DNA of 64,000 nt from Pseudomonas gingeri (GTDB lineage Bacteria; Pseudomonadota; Gammaproteobacteria; Pseudomonadales; Pseudomonadaceae): positions 62,001 through 126,000 of the forward strand of contig NZ_JACAQA010000022.1 of NCBI RefSeq assembly GCF_013385425.1, in the 5' to 3' direction. Positions 46,747-54,217 of the stretch are shown one piece after another. A program made the translations under genes and the position numbers. The notes under the pieces were generated by a model, which was given only the letters and a program-made list of their open reading frames with translations, was not told the origin of the DNA and ran no database searches. Position 1 is the first letter of the stretch. Each line of letters begins with the position of its first letter.

Positions 46747-47526
46747 TCACTTCGGCCCGAGAATCTTCAGCAGCTTGTCCGGTGACGGTGCACCCTGCTG
46801 CTGTTGCAGATCACCATTCTCATCGAGATAGAAAATCGACGGGGTCGCCGACAGCTCCAGATCCTCCATCAGCTTCATGTTGGCATCGAGCTTGGCCTGG
46901 ATCGGTGCCGGGATCGTGTCCAGCGGCTTGAGCTTGCTGCCCTTGCCGGCCTTCTCATGGTCATGCAGGGCCAGTTGCGGGTCCTTGGCGGTAAACAGCG
47001 CGGCCGCCTTGGCCGCACTGTCCTCGCGGATAATCCCGACCATGATATGGCGCAATTGCACCTTGCCCGAGTCGACCCACGGCCGTGCCTGTTCCCAGAA
47101 CATATTGCAGTACGGACAGTTCGGATCACTGAACAGATAGACGGTGCGCGGTGCATCCTGCTTGCCGTCCTCGATCCAGCTGCTCTTCTCCATCTGTCCC
47201 CAGACCTGCTTGGCCATCGGCCCATACACCAGCTTGTGCAGCGGCGCCTGGCTCAGGTCGTTGCCGTCGGCGTCATACAGGTTGCCGGCGATCACATTCT
47301 TGCCATCGGCGGTCAGGTACAGGGCCATGCCCCGATTCTGGAACTGGGCGGCATAACCCCGCAGGCCACCCGGCGCGTCGAAGCTGCCGACGATTTTCGC
47401 GCCCTTGGCTTCGATGCTCTTGATCGGCGCGGGCAGTTCTTCGGCCTGGACCATGGGCGCTTGCAGCAGCAACGCGCCCAGTGCGGTGCTCAGGCTCAGG
47501 TTCAGCAGGTGGCGGTTGAAGGGCAT
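46747..47526 (-). CDS. dsbG: Thiol:disulfide interchange protein DsbG
   Basis: A 259-residue periplasmic disulfide isomerase or sulfenic-acid reductase. It has a signal peptide (residues 1-28, ending VQA), an N-terminal dimerisation domain, and a thioredoxin fold with the redox motif CPYC at residues 137-140 (FSDPNCPYCNMFWE), plus the cis-proline loop SATPSIF. CPYC separates DsbG from DsbC (CGYC). It is kept reduced by DsbD, whose gene lies upstream in the same operon. Its start lies 25 bases inside the end of the tlpA-like gene, so translation is likely coupled. Confidence 0.92.
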   Translation of the reverse strand: MPFNRHLLNLSLSTALGALLLQAPMVQAEELPAPIKSIEAKGAKIVGSFDAPGGLRGYAAQFQNRGMALYLTADGKNVIAGNLYDADGNDLSQAPLHKLVYGPMAKQVWGQMEKSSWIEDGKQDAPRTVYLFSDPNCPYCNMFWEQARPWVDSGKVQLRHIMVGIIREDSAAKAAALFTAKDPQLALHDHEKAGKGSKLKPLDTIPAPIQAKLDANMKLMEDLELSATPSIFYLDENGDLQQQQGAPSPDKLLKILGPK

Positions 47527-48371
47527 AGCGGTTTCCTTGCGGTGGCCGGTGTGGCCGAAGTGGATTTGGGCGGACCGAAGTTTTCCAGGGCCCGGGCCAG
47601 GCTGGCCTGGGATAATTCGCCCAGGTGAGTACCCAGCAGGCGGCCTTCGGCGTTGTACAACAGGGTGGTGGGCAGGGCCATGGAGCCGACGCTCTGGGCC
47701 AGCTTGCCGGTACCGTCGAACAGCACGTTGTCCAGGTTCAGGCCCTGGGTCATCAGGAAGGTGCTGACGCTCTGCATGCTTTCGGCCTGGTTGACGAACA
47801 GGAAGGTCACGTCCTGGCGTTCATACTGGGCTTTTTGCAGCACCGGCATTTCCCGTCGGCACGGCGGGCACCAGGTGGCCCAGAGGTTGATCACCAGCGG
47901 GCCGCCCTGGTAGTCGCGCAATTGCACCTCCTGGCCCTGGGCATTGCGCAGGGTGATTTCCGGCAGGCGCGTGCCTTGTTCGTAGAGGGTCATCGACAGG
48001 CTGGCCAGCAGCCAGAACGCCAGGCCACTGCCCAGTCCTAAACCCAGCGGCCGGCGCAGGGCCGGACGTCGCCAGCAGAACAGCACGGTGCCCGACAGCA
48101 GTGCCAGCACCCCCGGCCAGGCGAGGAAACCACCGTCGCGGATATCCAGCACCTGCAACGGATCGTCGCGAAAATAGCTCCAGTAGGCGATCACGAAACT
48201 GATTCGCGCCACCAGCATGGCCAGCATGAACAGACCGAACAGCACCGACTCCGGGTTGTCACCGCCCCGTTTCGCCACCCGCCAGCCCACCAGCGTCGCC
48301 AGGGCGAGGGCGAGCAACAACAGCAGGTGGTTGATCGACAACGCGAAGGTACCGAGGGTCAGGGTGAGCAT
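47502..48371 (-). CDS. TlpA/DsbE-like thioredoxin fused to a membrane domain
   Basis: A 289-residue protein from the ATG at 48371, which overlaps the dsbD stop codon as TGATG. Residues about 10-130 hold four hydrophobic segments resembling the membrane part of prolipoprotein diacylglyceryl transferase-like proteins. A periplasmic TlpA-type thioredoxin domain follows, with WCPPC at 167-171 (INLWATWCPPCRREMPVLQ). The classical DsbE has a single N-terminal anchor, so the multi-span region is unusual. It probably takes electrons from DsbD and reduces periplasmic targets. The gene lies between dsbD and dsbG with overlaps on both sides. P. aeruginosa has the same trio (PA2476-PA2478, from memory). 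Confidence 0.88.
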   Translation of the reverse strand: MLTLTLGTFALSINHLLLLLALALATLVGWRVAKRGGDNPESVLFGLFMLAMLVARISFVIAYWSYFRDDPLQVLDIRDGGFLAWPGVLALLSGTVLFCWRRPALRRPLGLGLGSGLAFWLLASLSMTLYEQGTRLPEITLRNAQGQEVQLRDYQGGPLVINLWATWCPPCRREMPVLQKAQYERQDVTFLFVNQAESMQSVSTFLMTQGLNLDNVLFDGTGKLAQSVGSMALPTTLLYNAEGRLLGTHLGELSQASLARALENFGPPKSTSATPATARKPLCPSTATC

Positions 48372-50116
48372 CAGCGAACATCCCGTGTGCTGTTCCAGTT
48401 CTGGAGAAAAGCCTTGGCATCGACTTCGCCGGTAATCCGGCTGCCCCGGCGTTCCTGGCCGTCCGGCGCGAGCCACAGCAGGGTCGGTGGGCCCGGTACT
48501 TCATAACGGCCGAGCAGTTCGCGGCTGGCGGCGTTGTCGTTGGTCACATCCAGGCGCACCAGCCGGACATCGCCCAGGGCAGCCTGTACCTCGGCCTGGG
48601 AGAAGACCGTTTTTTCCATGATCTTGCACGACACGCACCAGTCGGCGTAGTAGTCCACCAGCACCCATTGGCCCTGGGCCTTGGCCGTGTCCAGTTCGCG
48701 CTGCAAGGCGGCCGGGTCCTTGAGGGTGATAAAGGCATCGTGGGCCGCTGCGTTGCCATTGGCCGTTGTCGTGCCGGTATAGACGTGCAACGGCTGCCAC
48801 AGCTCGGTGCTGCCGCCGGCGGCACCGACCACCAGAATCGAGCCCCAGAGACCGAGCAGGGTGCCCACGCAGGCACTCAGCAGGGCGCCGCGTCCAGGCT
48901 GGCGGCCCTGTCTCCAGGCGCAGCAGGCGATGATCAACAGCAACGCGCCCCACAGACCGAGCCACAGCGATTCGCTGACCACCGGGCGGATCATCAGCAC
49001 GGCGATGCCGAGGAACAGGAAGCCGAACACCGCCTTGACCCGGTCCATCCAGGCGCCCGGCTTGGGCAGGAAGCGGTTGCCCACGGTCACCAGCAGCAAC
49101 AGCGGCAAACCCATGCCGATGCCCATGGTGAACAGCACCAGGCCGCCTTCGACGATTTTTCCGCTCTTGGCGATATACAGCAGGGCACCGGCCAGGGGTG
49201 CGGTCATGCACGGGCCGACCAGCAGGCCGGAGAGGGCGCCGAGTATCCCGGCGCCCAGCAGGCTGCCGCCGCGCCGACCGCTGCCGGCGTTTTCCAGGCG
49301 ATCACGCAGGGCCGCCGGCAATTGCAGTTCGAAGAAACCGAACATCGGCAGGGCCAGCACCACGAACAACGCGGCGAAGCTGCCCAGCAGCCAGGGTTGT
49401 TGCAGCAACGCCTGCAAGTTGCCGCCGAGCAGGGCCGCGAGCATGCCCAGCGCGGCATACACCAGCGCCATGCAGATCACATAGCTGCCGGCCAGGGCAA
49501 AACCACGCCGTGGACTGGCGCCACTGCCCACCACCAGGCCGGCGAGGATCGGCAGCATCGGCAGCATGCACGGGGTGAACGCCAGTAGCAGGCCGATGCC
49601 GAAGAAGATCAGCAGGCTCCAGCCCAGGGCATTGTGTTGCAGGCTGGCGGCCAGGGATTGGTCCTGTGCCTGAGCCTGGCCTGGCGCCGTGGACACCGGG
49701 GCCTTGCCGCCCAGATCGACGACCTGGCTTTGGGGCGGGTAGCACAGGCCGGCGTCGGCGCAGCCTTGCCAGCCCACGGTAACCTTGCCACTGGCGCCGG
49801 CCGGGATCAGCAGCTCGAGTTCGCTGCGATAGACCTGCTGGTCGCCGAAGAACTCGTCGCTGTGGTGCTCACCCGTGGGCAGCGCGGGCCGTTGGGCCGC
49901 GTCGAGGCCGTCGAGCTTCAGGCGTTTCTGGTAGAGGTAGTAGCCGTCGGTGATCTGCCAATACAGCCGGGTTTGCCCGGAGGGCAGGGTCTCGGTGCTG
50001 AAGGCGAAGGCCTGGCCGACGGGCAGGAAATCCGGCTTTTTTACCGCGAACGGATCGTTACCGGCCTGGGCCAGGCCTGCGAAAAGGACAAAAACAAAGG
50101 TCAACAACCAACGCAT
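48371..50116 (-). CDS. dsbD: Thiol:disulfide interchange protein DsbD
   Basis: This 581-residue electron transporter moves reducing power from cytoplasmic thioredoxin to the periplasm. It has a signal peptide (residues 1-18), an alpha domain with the cysteine pair C119/C125 in WQGCADAGLCYPP, and an eight-helix beta domain with its two cysteines in FTPCMLPMLPIL and LVGPCMTAPLAG. A C-terminal gamma thioredoxin domain carries WCVSC at 493-497. All six working cysteines are present. It heads the operon dsbD-tlpA-dsbG and is divergent from the two-component system that starts at 50309. Confidence 0.94.
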   Translation of the reverse strand: MRWLLTFVFVLFAGLAQAGNDPFAVKKPDFLPVGQAFAFSTETLPSGQTRLYWQITDGYYLYQKRLKLDGLDAAQRPALPTGEHHSDEFFGDQQVYRSELELLIPAGASGKVTVGWQGCADAGLCYPPQSQVVDLGGKAPVSTAPGQAQAQDQSLAASLQHNALGWSLLIFFGIGLLLAFTPCMLPMLPILAGLVVGSGASPRRGFALAGSYVICMALVYAALGMLAALLGGNLQALLQQPWLLGSFAALFVVLALPMFGFFELQLPAALRDRLENAGSGRRGGSLLGAGILGALSGLLVGPCMTAPLAGALLYIAKSGKIVEGGLVLFTMGIGMGLPLLLLVTVGNRFLPKPGAWMDRVKAVFGFLFLGIAVLMIRPVVSESLWLGLWGALLLIIACCAWRQGRQPGRGALLSACVGTLLGLWGSILVVGAAGGSTELWQPLHVYTGTTTANGNAAAHDAFITLKDPAALQRELDTAKAQGQWVLVDYYADWCVSCKIMEKTVFSQAEVQAALGDVRLVRLDVTNDNAASRELLGRYEVPGPPTLLWLAPDGQERRGSRITGEVDAKAFLQNWNSTRDVR

Positions 50117-50308
50117 AAAAAAGCCTTAGAACCGTGGCAAGTGGGGCAAGCCTGCAAGCAGGCGATTAACCGATCATTAACCCGATTTTATCCGGGTTGT
50201 ACACGGACTTTGTAGGCGCCGGGTGATTAACTATTCTGCGGGCATTGGCGGCATAATCGCCGCTTAATCCATTTGCGTTCCAATCGACACATTTGCGCAG
50301 GTATCCCC

Positions 50309-50989
50309 ATGCATGTACTGGTTTGCGAAGACGATGAACTGATCGCCAGCGGCATCAAGGCCGGACTGACCGCCCAGGGCATGATCGTCGAGCATGTCGC
50401 CAACGCCGCGGCGGCGCGGGCCATGTTGCGCGCGGCCGAGTTCGACGTGATGGTACTTGACCTCGGCCTGCCCGACGAAGACGGCCTGAAGCTGCTGGCA
50501 CAACTGCGCCAGAAGGGCCTGGAGATACCGGTGCTGATCCTCACCGCCCGCGACTCGGTGACCGACCGGGTCGACGGCCTGCAGGCCGGCGCCGACGACT
50601 ACCTGCTCAAGCCCTTCGACCTGCGCGAACTCTTCGCCCGCCTGCAAACCCTGCTGCGGCGCGTGGCCGGGCGCAGCGTCAACCTGATCGAGCACGGCGC
50701 CCTGAGCTACGACCCGAGCAGCCGCGTGACCCTGCTCGGCGGCCAGCCGGTGGACCTCTCGCGCCGTGAGCAGGCGCTGTTGCAGGCGCTGCTGCACAAC
50801 CGCGGCCGGGTCCTCTCCAGCGAGCAACTGAAAGACAGCGTCTACGGTTTCAGCGACGAGCTGGAAAGCAATGCCTTGAACGTGCATATCCATCACCTGC
50901 GCCGCAAGCTCGGCAACGGCATTGTCGAAACCGTTCGCGGCCTCGGCTATCGACTGGGCCCGGCGGGTAACGAGGACACCGCGTCATGA
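50309..50989 (+). CDS. OmpR-family response regulator (DsbR-like)
   Basis: This 226-residue response regulator starts at the ATG at 50309 (MHVLVCEDDELIASG). The receiver has acidic D8/D9, phosphoacceptor D51 (MVLDLGLPDEDG) and K101 (LLKPFD). The C-terminal winged helix ends with LESNALNVHIHHLRRKLG and VRGLGYRLG. It overlaps the sensor gene by 4 bases (ATGA). Divergence from dsbD-tlpA-dsbG matches the P. aeruginosa PA2479-PA2480 pair, described as the copper-responsive DsbRS system that controls these dsb genes (from memory). PmrA/QseB-type regulators are similar in sequence. Confidence 0.9.
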   Translation: MHVLVCEDDELIASGIKAGLTAQGMIVEHVANAAAARAMLRAAEFDVMVLDLGLPDEDGLKLLAQLRQKGLEIPVLILTARDSVTDRVDGLQAGADDYLLKPFDLRELFARLQTLLRRVAGRSVNLIEHGALSYDPSSRVTLLGGQPVDLSRREQALLQALLHNRGRVLSSEQLKDSVYGFSDELESNALNVHIHHLRRKLGNGIVETVRGLGYRLGPAGNEDTAS

Positions 50990-52311
50990 TGAGCCTGCGT
51001 CTGCGCCTGAGCCTGACCATCGGCGCGGCGTTTATCCTGATCTGGGCCCTGGCCGCGACCTGGATGCTCAGCGACCTGCGCCACCAGATGATGTTTTCCC
51101 TCGACCAGCGCCTGGTGGCTTCGGCGCGCATGGTCGCCGGGTTGCTGGAGCAGTTGCCGCCGATTTCGACCAAGGGCGACGGCACCCATTTCAGCGCCGA
51201 ACAGCTTAATATCCCGGGAGGCATGGCCTGCCAGGTCAGCTCCCTGCGTGGCGAGATCCTGGCCCGCAGCCACAACAATCCAGAGCAGGCCCTGGAGGAC
51301 CAGACCGCCGGTTTCCATGACCAGATGATCGACGGCGCGCCCTGGCGCAGCTTCACCCTGGTGCGCGGCGACGTGCATATCACCACCGCCGACCGCCAGG
51401 TCGAACGCGAGGCGCTGAACCTCTCGGTGCTGCTGGCGGCCTCGGTGCCGGTCGGCGTGGCATTGGTGGGTTGCCTGTGCCTGCTGTGGCTGGGGATCGG
51501 CCAGGGCCTGGCGCCGCTCAATCGCATGCGCGATGCCTTGATGCGCCGTAGCCCCGACTCCCTCGAACCCTTGCAGGTGCAGCCGCTGCCCCGGGAATTG
51601 CAGCCGTTGCTGGACACCCAGAACCAGCTGTTCCAGCGTATCGGCAAGACCATCGAACGCGAGCGCCGCCTGACCGGCGATGCCGCCCACGAACTGCGCA
51701 GCCCGCTGACCGCGATCAAGACCCACCTGCAAGTGGCGCGCATGACCGAAGGCGCGGCCCGTGACCAGTCCCTGGCCCACGCCGAGGCCGGCGCCGACCG
51801 CCTGCACCGGACCCTCGAGCAATTGCTGCTGTTGGCGCGGGTCGAAGGCAGCCTGTCGTTCGACGATGGTGTGCAGTGCAATGCCGAGCAGGTGGCGCGC
51901 CTGGCGATCCAGGATTCGGCCAATGGCAATCGTGGTCGCATTGCCTTGCACCTCTCGGACAACTTCTCCGCGGCGCCGCTGGAAATGCCCTCGACCCTGT
52001 CCATCGCCGCCTTGCGCAACCTGCTGGACAATGCCCTGCGCCACACACCGGGGGATGCGCCAGTGGAATTGAACGTGGAAACCATCGGCAACCGCGTGCG
52101 CTTCCAGGTCCGCGACCACGGCCCGGGCATCGCCCCGGACGATCTGCAACACCTGACCCAACGTTTCTGGCGCAACAGCACCAGCACCGGTTGCGGCCTG
52201 GGGCTGGCGATTGTCAACGCCATCGTCCAGCGTTGCGGCTGCGTGCTGCACTTCGACAGCCGTCCCGACGGGCTGCGGGTCGAACTGACCATGCCGTTGC
52301 AGGCGGTCTGA
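50986..52311 (+). CDS. Sensor histidine kinase (DsbS-like)
   Basis: A 441-residue membrane sensor. TM1 lies at about residues 10-30 and TM2 at about 145-170. They flank a roughly 115-residue periplasmic domain. The cytoplasmic part has the H-box DAAHELRSPLTAIKTHLQ (phospho-His), the N-box LRNLLDNALRHTPG, G1 RDHGPGIAPDD and G2 GCGLGLAIVNAI. The periplasmic domain contains one cysteine (in GGMACQVSSLRGE) that could bind a metal ion or respond to redox, consistent with the copper-sensing role reported for DsbS (inference). It is translated from the ATGA overlap with the regulator gene. Confidence 0.9.
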   Translation: MMSLRLRLSLTIGAAFILIWALAATWMLSDLRHQMMFSLDQRLVASARMVAGLLEQLPPISTKGDGTHFSAEQLNIPGGMACQVSSLRGEILARSHNNPEQALEDQTAGFHDQMIDGAPWRSFTLVRGDVHITTADRQVEREALNLSVLLAASVPVGVALVGCLCLLWLGIGQGLAPLNRMRDALMRRSPDSLEPLQVQPLPRELQPLLDTQNQLFQRIGKTIERERRLTGDAAHELRSPLTAIKTHLQVARMTEGAARDQSLAHAEAGADRLHRTLEQLLLLARVEGSLSFDDGVQCNAEQVARLAIQDSANGNRGRIALHLSDNFSAAPLEMPSTLSIAALRNLLDNALRHTPGDAPVELNVETIGNRVRFQVRDHGPGIAPDDLQHLTQRFWRNSTSTGCGLGLAIVNAIVQRCGCVLHFDSRPDGLRVELTMPLQAV

Positions 52312-52356
52312 ACCCCCTCTCCTGAAAAACTCCTGATGCAAAGCGTCGCCCGGGTG

Positions 52357-52380
52357 TAAATCCTGGCGCCGCCGGTGCGT
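52357..52380 (+). promoter_or_regulatory. PvdS-dependent promoter (iron-starvation box) of pvdH
   Basis: TAAAT (52357-52361), exactly 16 bases, then CGT (52378-52380): a perfect match to the PvdS promoter pattern, 83 bases before the pvdH start codon. Confidence 0.88.
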
Positions 52381-52462
52381 TTCCAGAACACAAAGCCTGC
52401 GCGCACCCGCGCGCGGGCACAGGGTTTTGGTCACTATCAGCAGAGTATTGAGGGATCGAGAG

Positions 52463-53875
52463 ATGTCAGTCGCTACCAGCCTTATCGAAAAATTACCGGT
52501 GGGTGCCAGTCAGCTGCCGGTTGGAACGCTCTATCAGTTCGACGAGTCGCCGATCCTGGCCCGTCAGAGTCGCCAGGAATCCAACGCTCGCAGCTACCCA
52601 CGGCGTATCCCCCTGGCGCTCAAGCGCGCCAAGGGCCTGTATGTCGAGGATGTCGAGGGCCGCCGTTTCATCGACTGCCTGGCCGGTGCCGGGACCCTGG
52701 CCTTGGGGCACAACCACCCGGTGGTGATCGAGGCGATCCAGCAGGTCCTGGCCGATGAGCTGCCGCTGCACACCCTCGACCTGACCACGCCGGTCAAGGA
52801 CCAGTTTGTCCAGGACCTGTTCGGCTTGTTGCCCGAGGCCCTGGCCAAGGAGGCGAAGATCCAGTTCTGCGGCCCCACCGGCACCGATGCGGTGGAGGCC
52901 GCGCTGAAACTGGTGCGTACGGCCACGGGGCGCAGCACCATCCTGTCCTTCCAGGGCGCCTACCACGGCATGAGCCAGGGCGCCTTGAGCCTGATGGGCA
53001 GCCTGGGGCCGAAAAAACCGCTGGGTGCACTGTTGGGCAATGGCGTGCAGTTCCTGCCGTATCCCTACGACTACCGTTGCCCGTTCGGCCTGGGTGGCGC
53101 GCAGGGGGTCAAGGTCAACCTGCATTACCTGGAAAACCTGCTGAACGATCCCGAGGGTGGCGTGCAGTTGCCGGCGGCGATCATTGTCGAGGCGGTGCAG
53201 GGCGAGGGCGGCATGATCCCGGCGGACCTCGACTGGCTGCGCGGCCTGCGGCGGATCACCGAGCAGGCCGGCGTGGCGCTGATCGTCGACGAGATCCAGA
53301 GCGGTTTCGGGCGTACCGGCAAGATGTTCGCCTTTGAACACGCCGGCATCATTCCGGACGTGGTGGTGATGTCCAAGGCCATTGGCGGCAGCCTGCCCCT
53401 GGCGGTGATGGTCTATCGCGACTGGCTCGACACCTGGGCCCCGGGCGCCCATGCCGGGACCTTCCGTGGCAATCAGATGGCCATGGCCGCCGGTTCCGCG
53501 GTGATGCGTTATCTCAAGGAACACGACCTGCCGGCCCACGCGGCGGCCATGGGCGCGCGTTTGAGCGAGCACCTGCGCATCCTGCAGCGGGACTTCCCGC
53601 AGCTGGGCGATATCCGTGGGCGCGGCCTGATGCTGGGGGTCGAACTGGTCGATCCGAGCGGTACCCCGGATGCCCAGGGTCATCCGCCAGCCTTTGCGCG
53701 CCTGGCGCCGCTGATTCAGCGTGAATGTCTCAAGCGCGGGCTGATTCTCGAACTGGGCGGGCGTCACGGTGGCGTGGTGCGGTTCTTGCCGCCCCTGGTG
53801 ATAAGCGCGCCTCAGATTGACGAAGTGGCACGGATTTTCGGTGATGCGCTGGCGGCGGCGGTGGCCGGCCTCTAA
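52463..53875 (+). CDS. pvdH: L-2,4-diaminobutyrate:2-oxoglutarate aminotransferase PvdH
   Basis: This 470-residue class III PLP aminotransferase makes L-2,4-diaminobutyrate from aspartate semialdehyde and glutamate for pyoverdine. The ATG at 52463 (GGATCGAGAG upstream) gives the usual N-terminus [12 protein letters not shown]. Family motifs are [20 protein letters not shown] (PLP phosphate region), [20 protein letters not shown] and [12 protein letters not shown] with the Schiff-base lysine K305. A perfect iron-starvation promoter precedes it. The product feeds module 4 of PvdL. It is followed 83 bases later by the MbtH-like gene. Confidence 0.95.
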   Translation: MSVATSLIEKLPVGASQLPVGTLYQFDESPILARQSRQESNARSYPRRIPLALKRAKGLYVEDVEGRRFIDCLAGAGTLALGHNHPVVIEAIQQVLADELPLHTLDLTTPVKDQFVQDLFGLLPEALAKEAKIQFCGPTGTDAVEAALKLVRTATGRSTILSFQGAYHGMSQGALSLMGSLGPKKPLGALLGNGVQFLPYPYDYRCPFGLGGAQGVKVNLHYLENLLNDPEGGVQLPAAIIVEAVQGEGGMIPADLDWLRGLRRITEQAGVALIVDEIQSGFGRTGKMFAFEHAGIIPDVVVMSKAIGGSLPLAVMVYRDWLDTWAPGAHAGTFRGNQMAMAAGSAVMRYLKEHDLPAHAAAMGARLSEHLRILQRDFPQLGDIRGRGLMLGVELVDPSGTPDAQGHPPAFARLAPLIQRECLKRGLILELGGRHGGVVRFLPPLVISAPQIDEVARIFGDALAAAVAGL

Positions 53876-53958
53876 TTTTTTGCCGGGCTTCAACGTTTCC
53901 TTCTACACGAGCGCTGCGCAGCGGGCGCGGCCTCATCCCCACACGACGGAGAACAGCA

Positions 53959-54183
53959 ATGACTTCAGTATTCGACCGCGACGACATCCTCTTCCAGGTA
54001 GTGGTCAACCACGAGGAGCAATATTCCATCTGGCCGGACTACAAGGCGATCCCCAATGGCTGGCGCGCCGTGGGTAAAAGCGGTTTCAAGAAAGAGTGCC
54101 TGGACTATATCGAAGAGGTCTGGACCGATATGCGCCCGCTGAGCCTGCGCCAGAAAATGGAGGCGCAGGCCGTCGCGGGTTGA
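53959..54183 (+). CDS. MbtH-like NRPS chaperone
   Basis: A 74-residue MbtH-family protein ([31 protein letters not shown], with the invariant W residues in SIWPD, NGW and [10 protein letters not shown]). Such proteins bind adenylation domains and are needed for folding or activity of many NRPSs. In P. aeruginosa the homologue PA2412 lies next to pvdH and is needed for pyoverdine. GGAG lies 7 bases before the ATG. It is very probably co-transcribed with pvdH from the iron-starvation promoter. Confidence 0.95.
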   Translation: MTSVFDRDDILFQVVVNHEEQYSIWPDYKAIPNGWRAVGKSGFKKECLDYIEEVWTDMRPLSLRQKMEAQAVAG

Positions 54184-54217
54184 AGGCTTGCCCCCGCGCG
54201 CGATGGGGGCCGACTGT

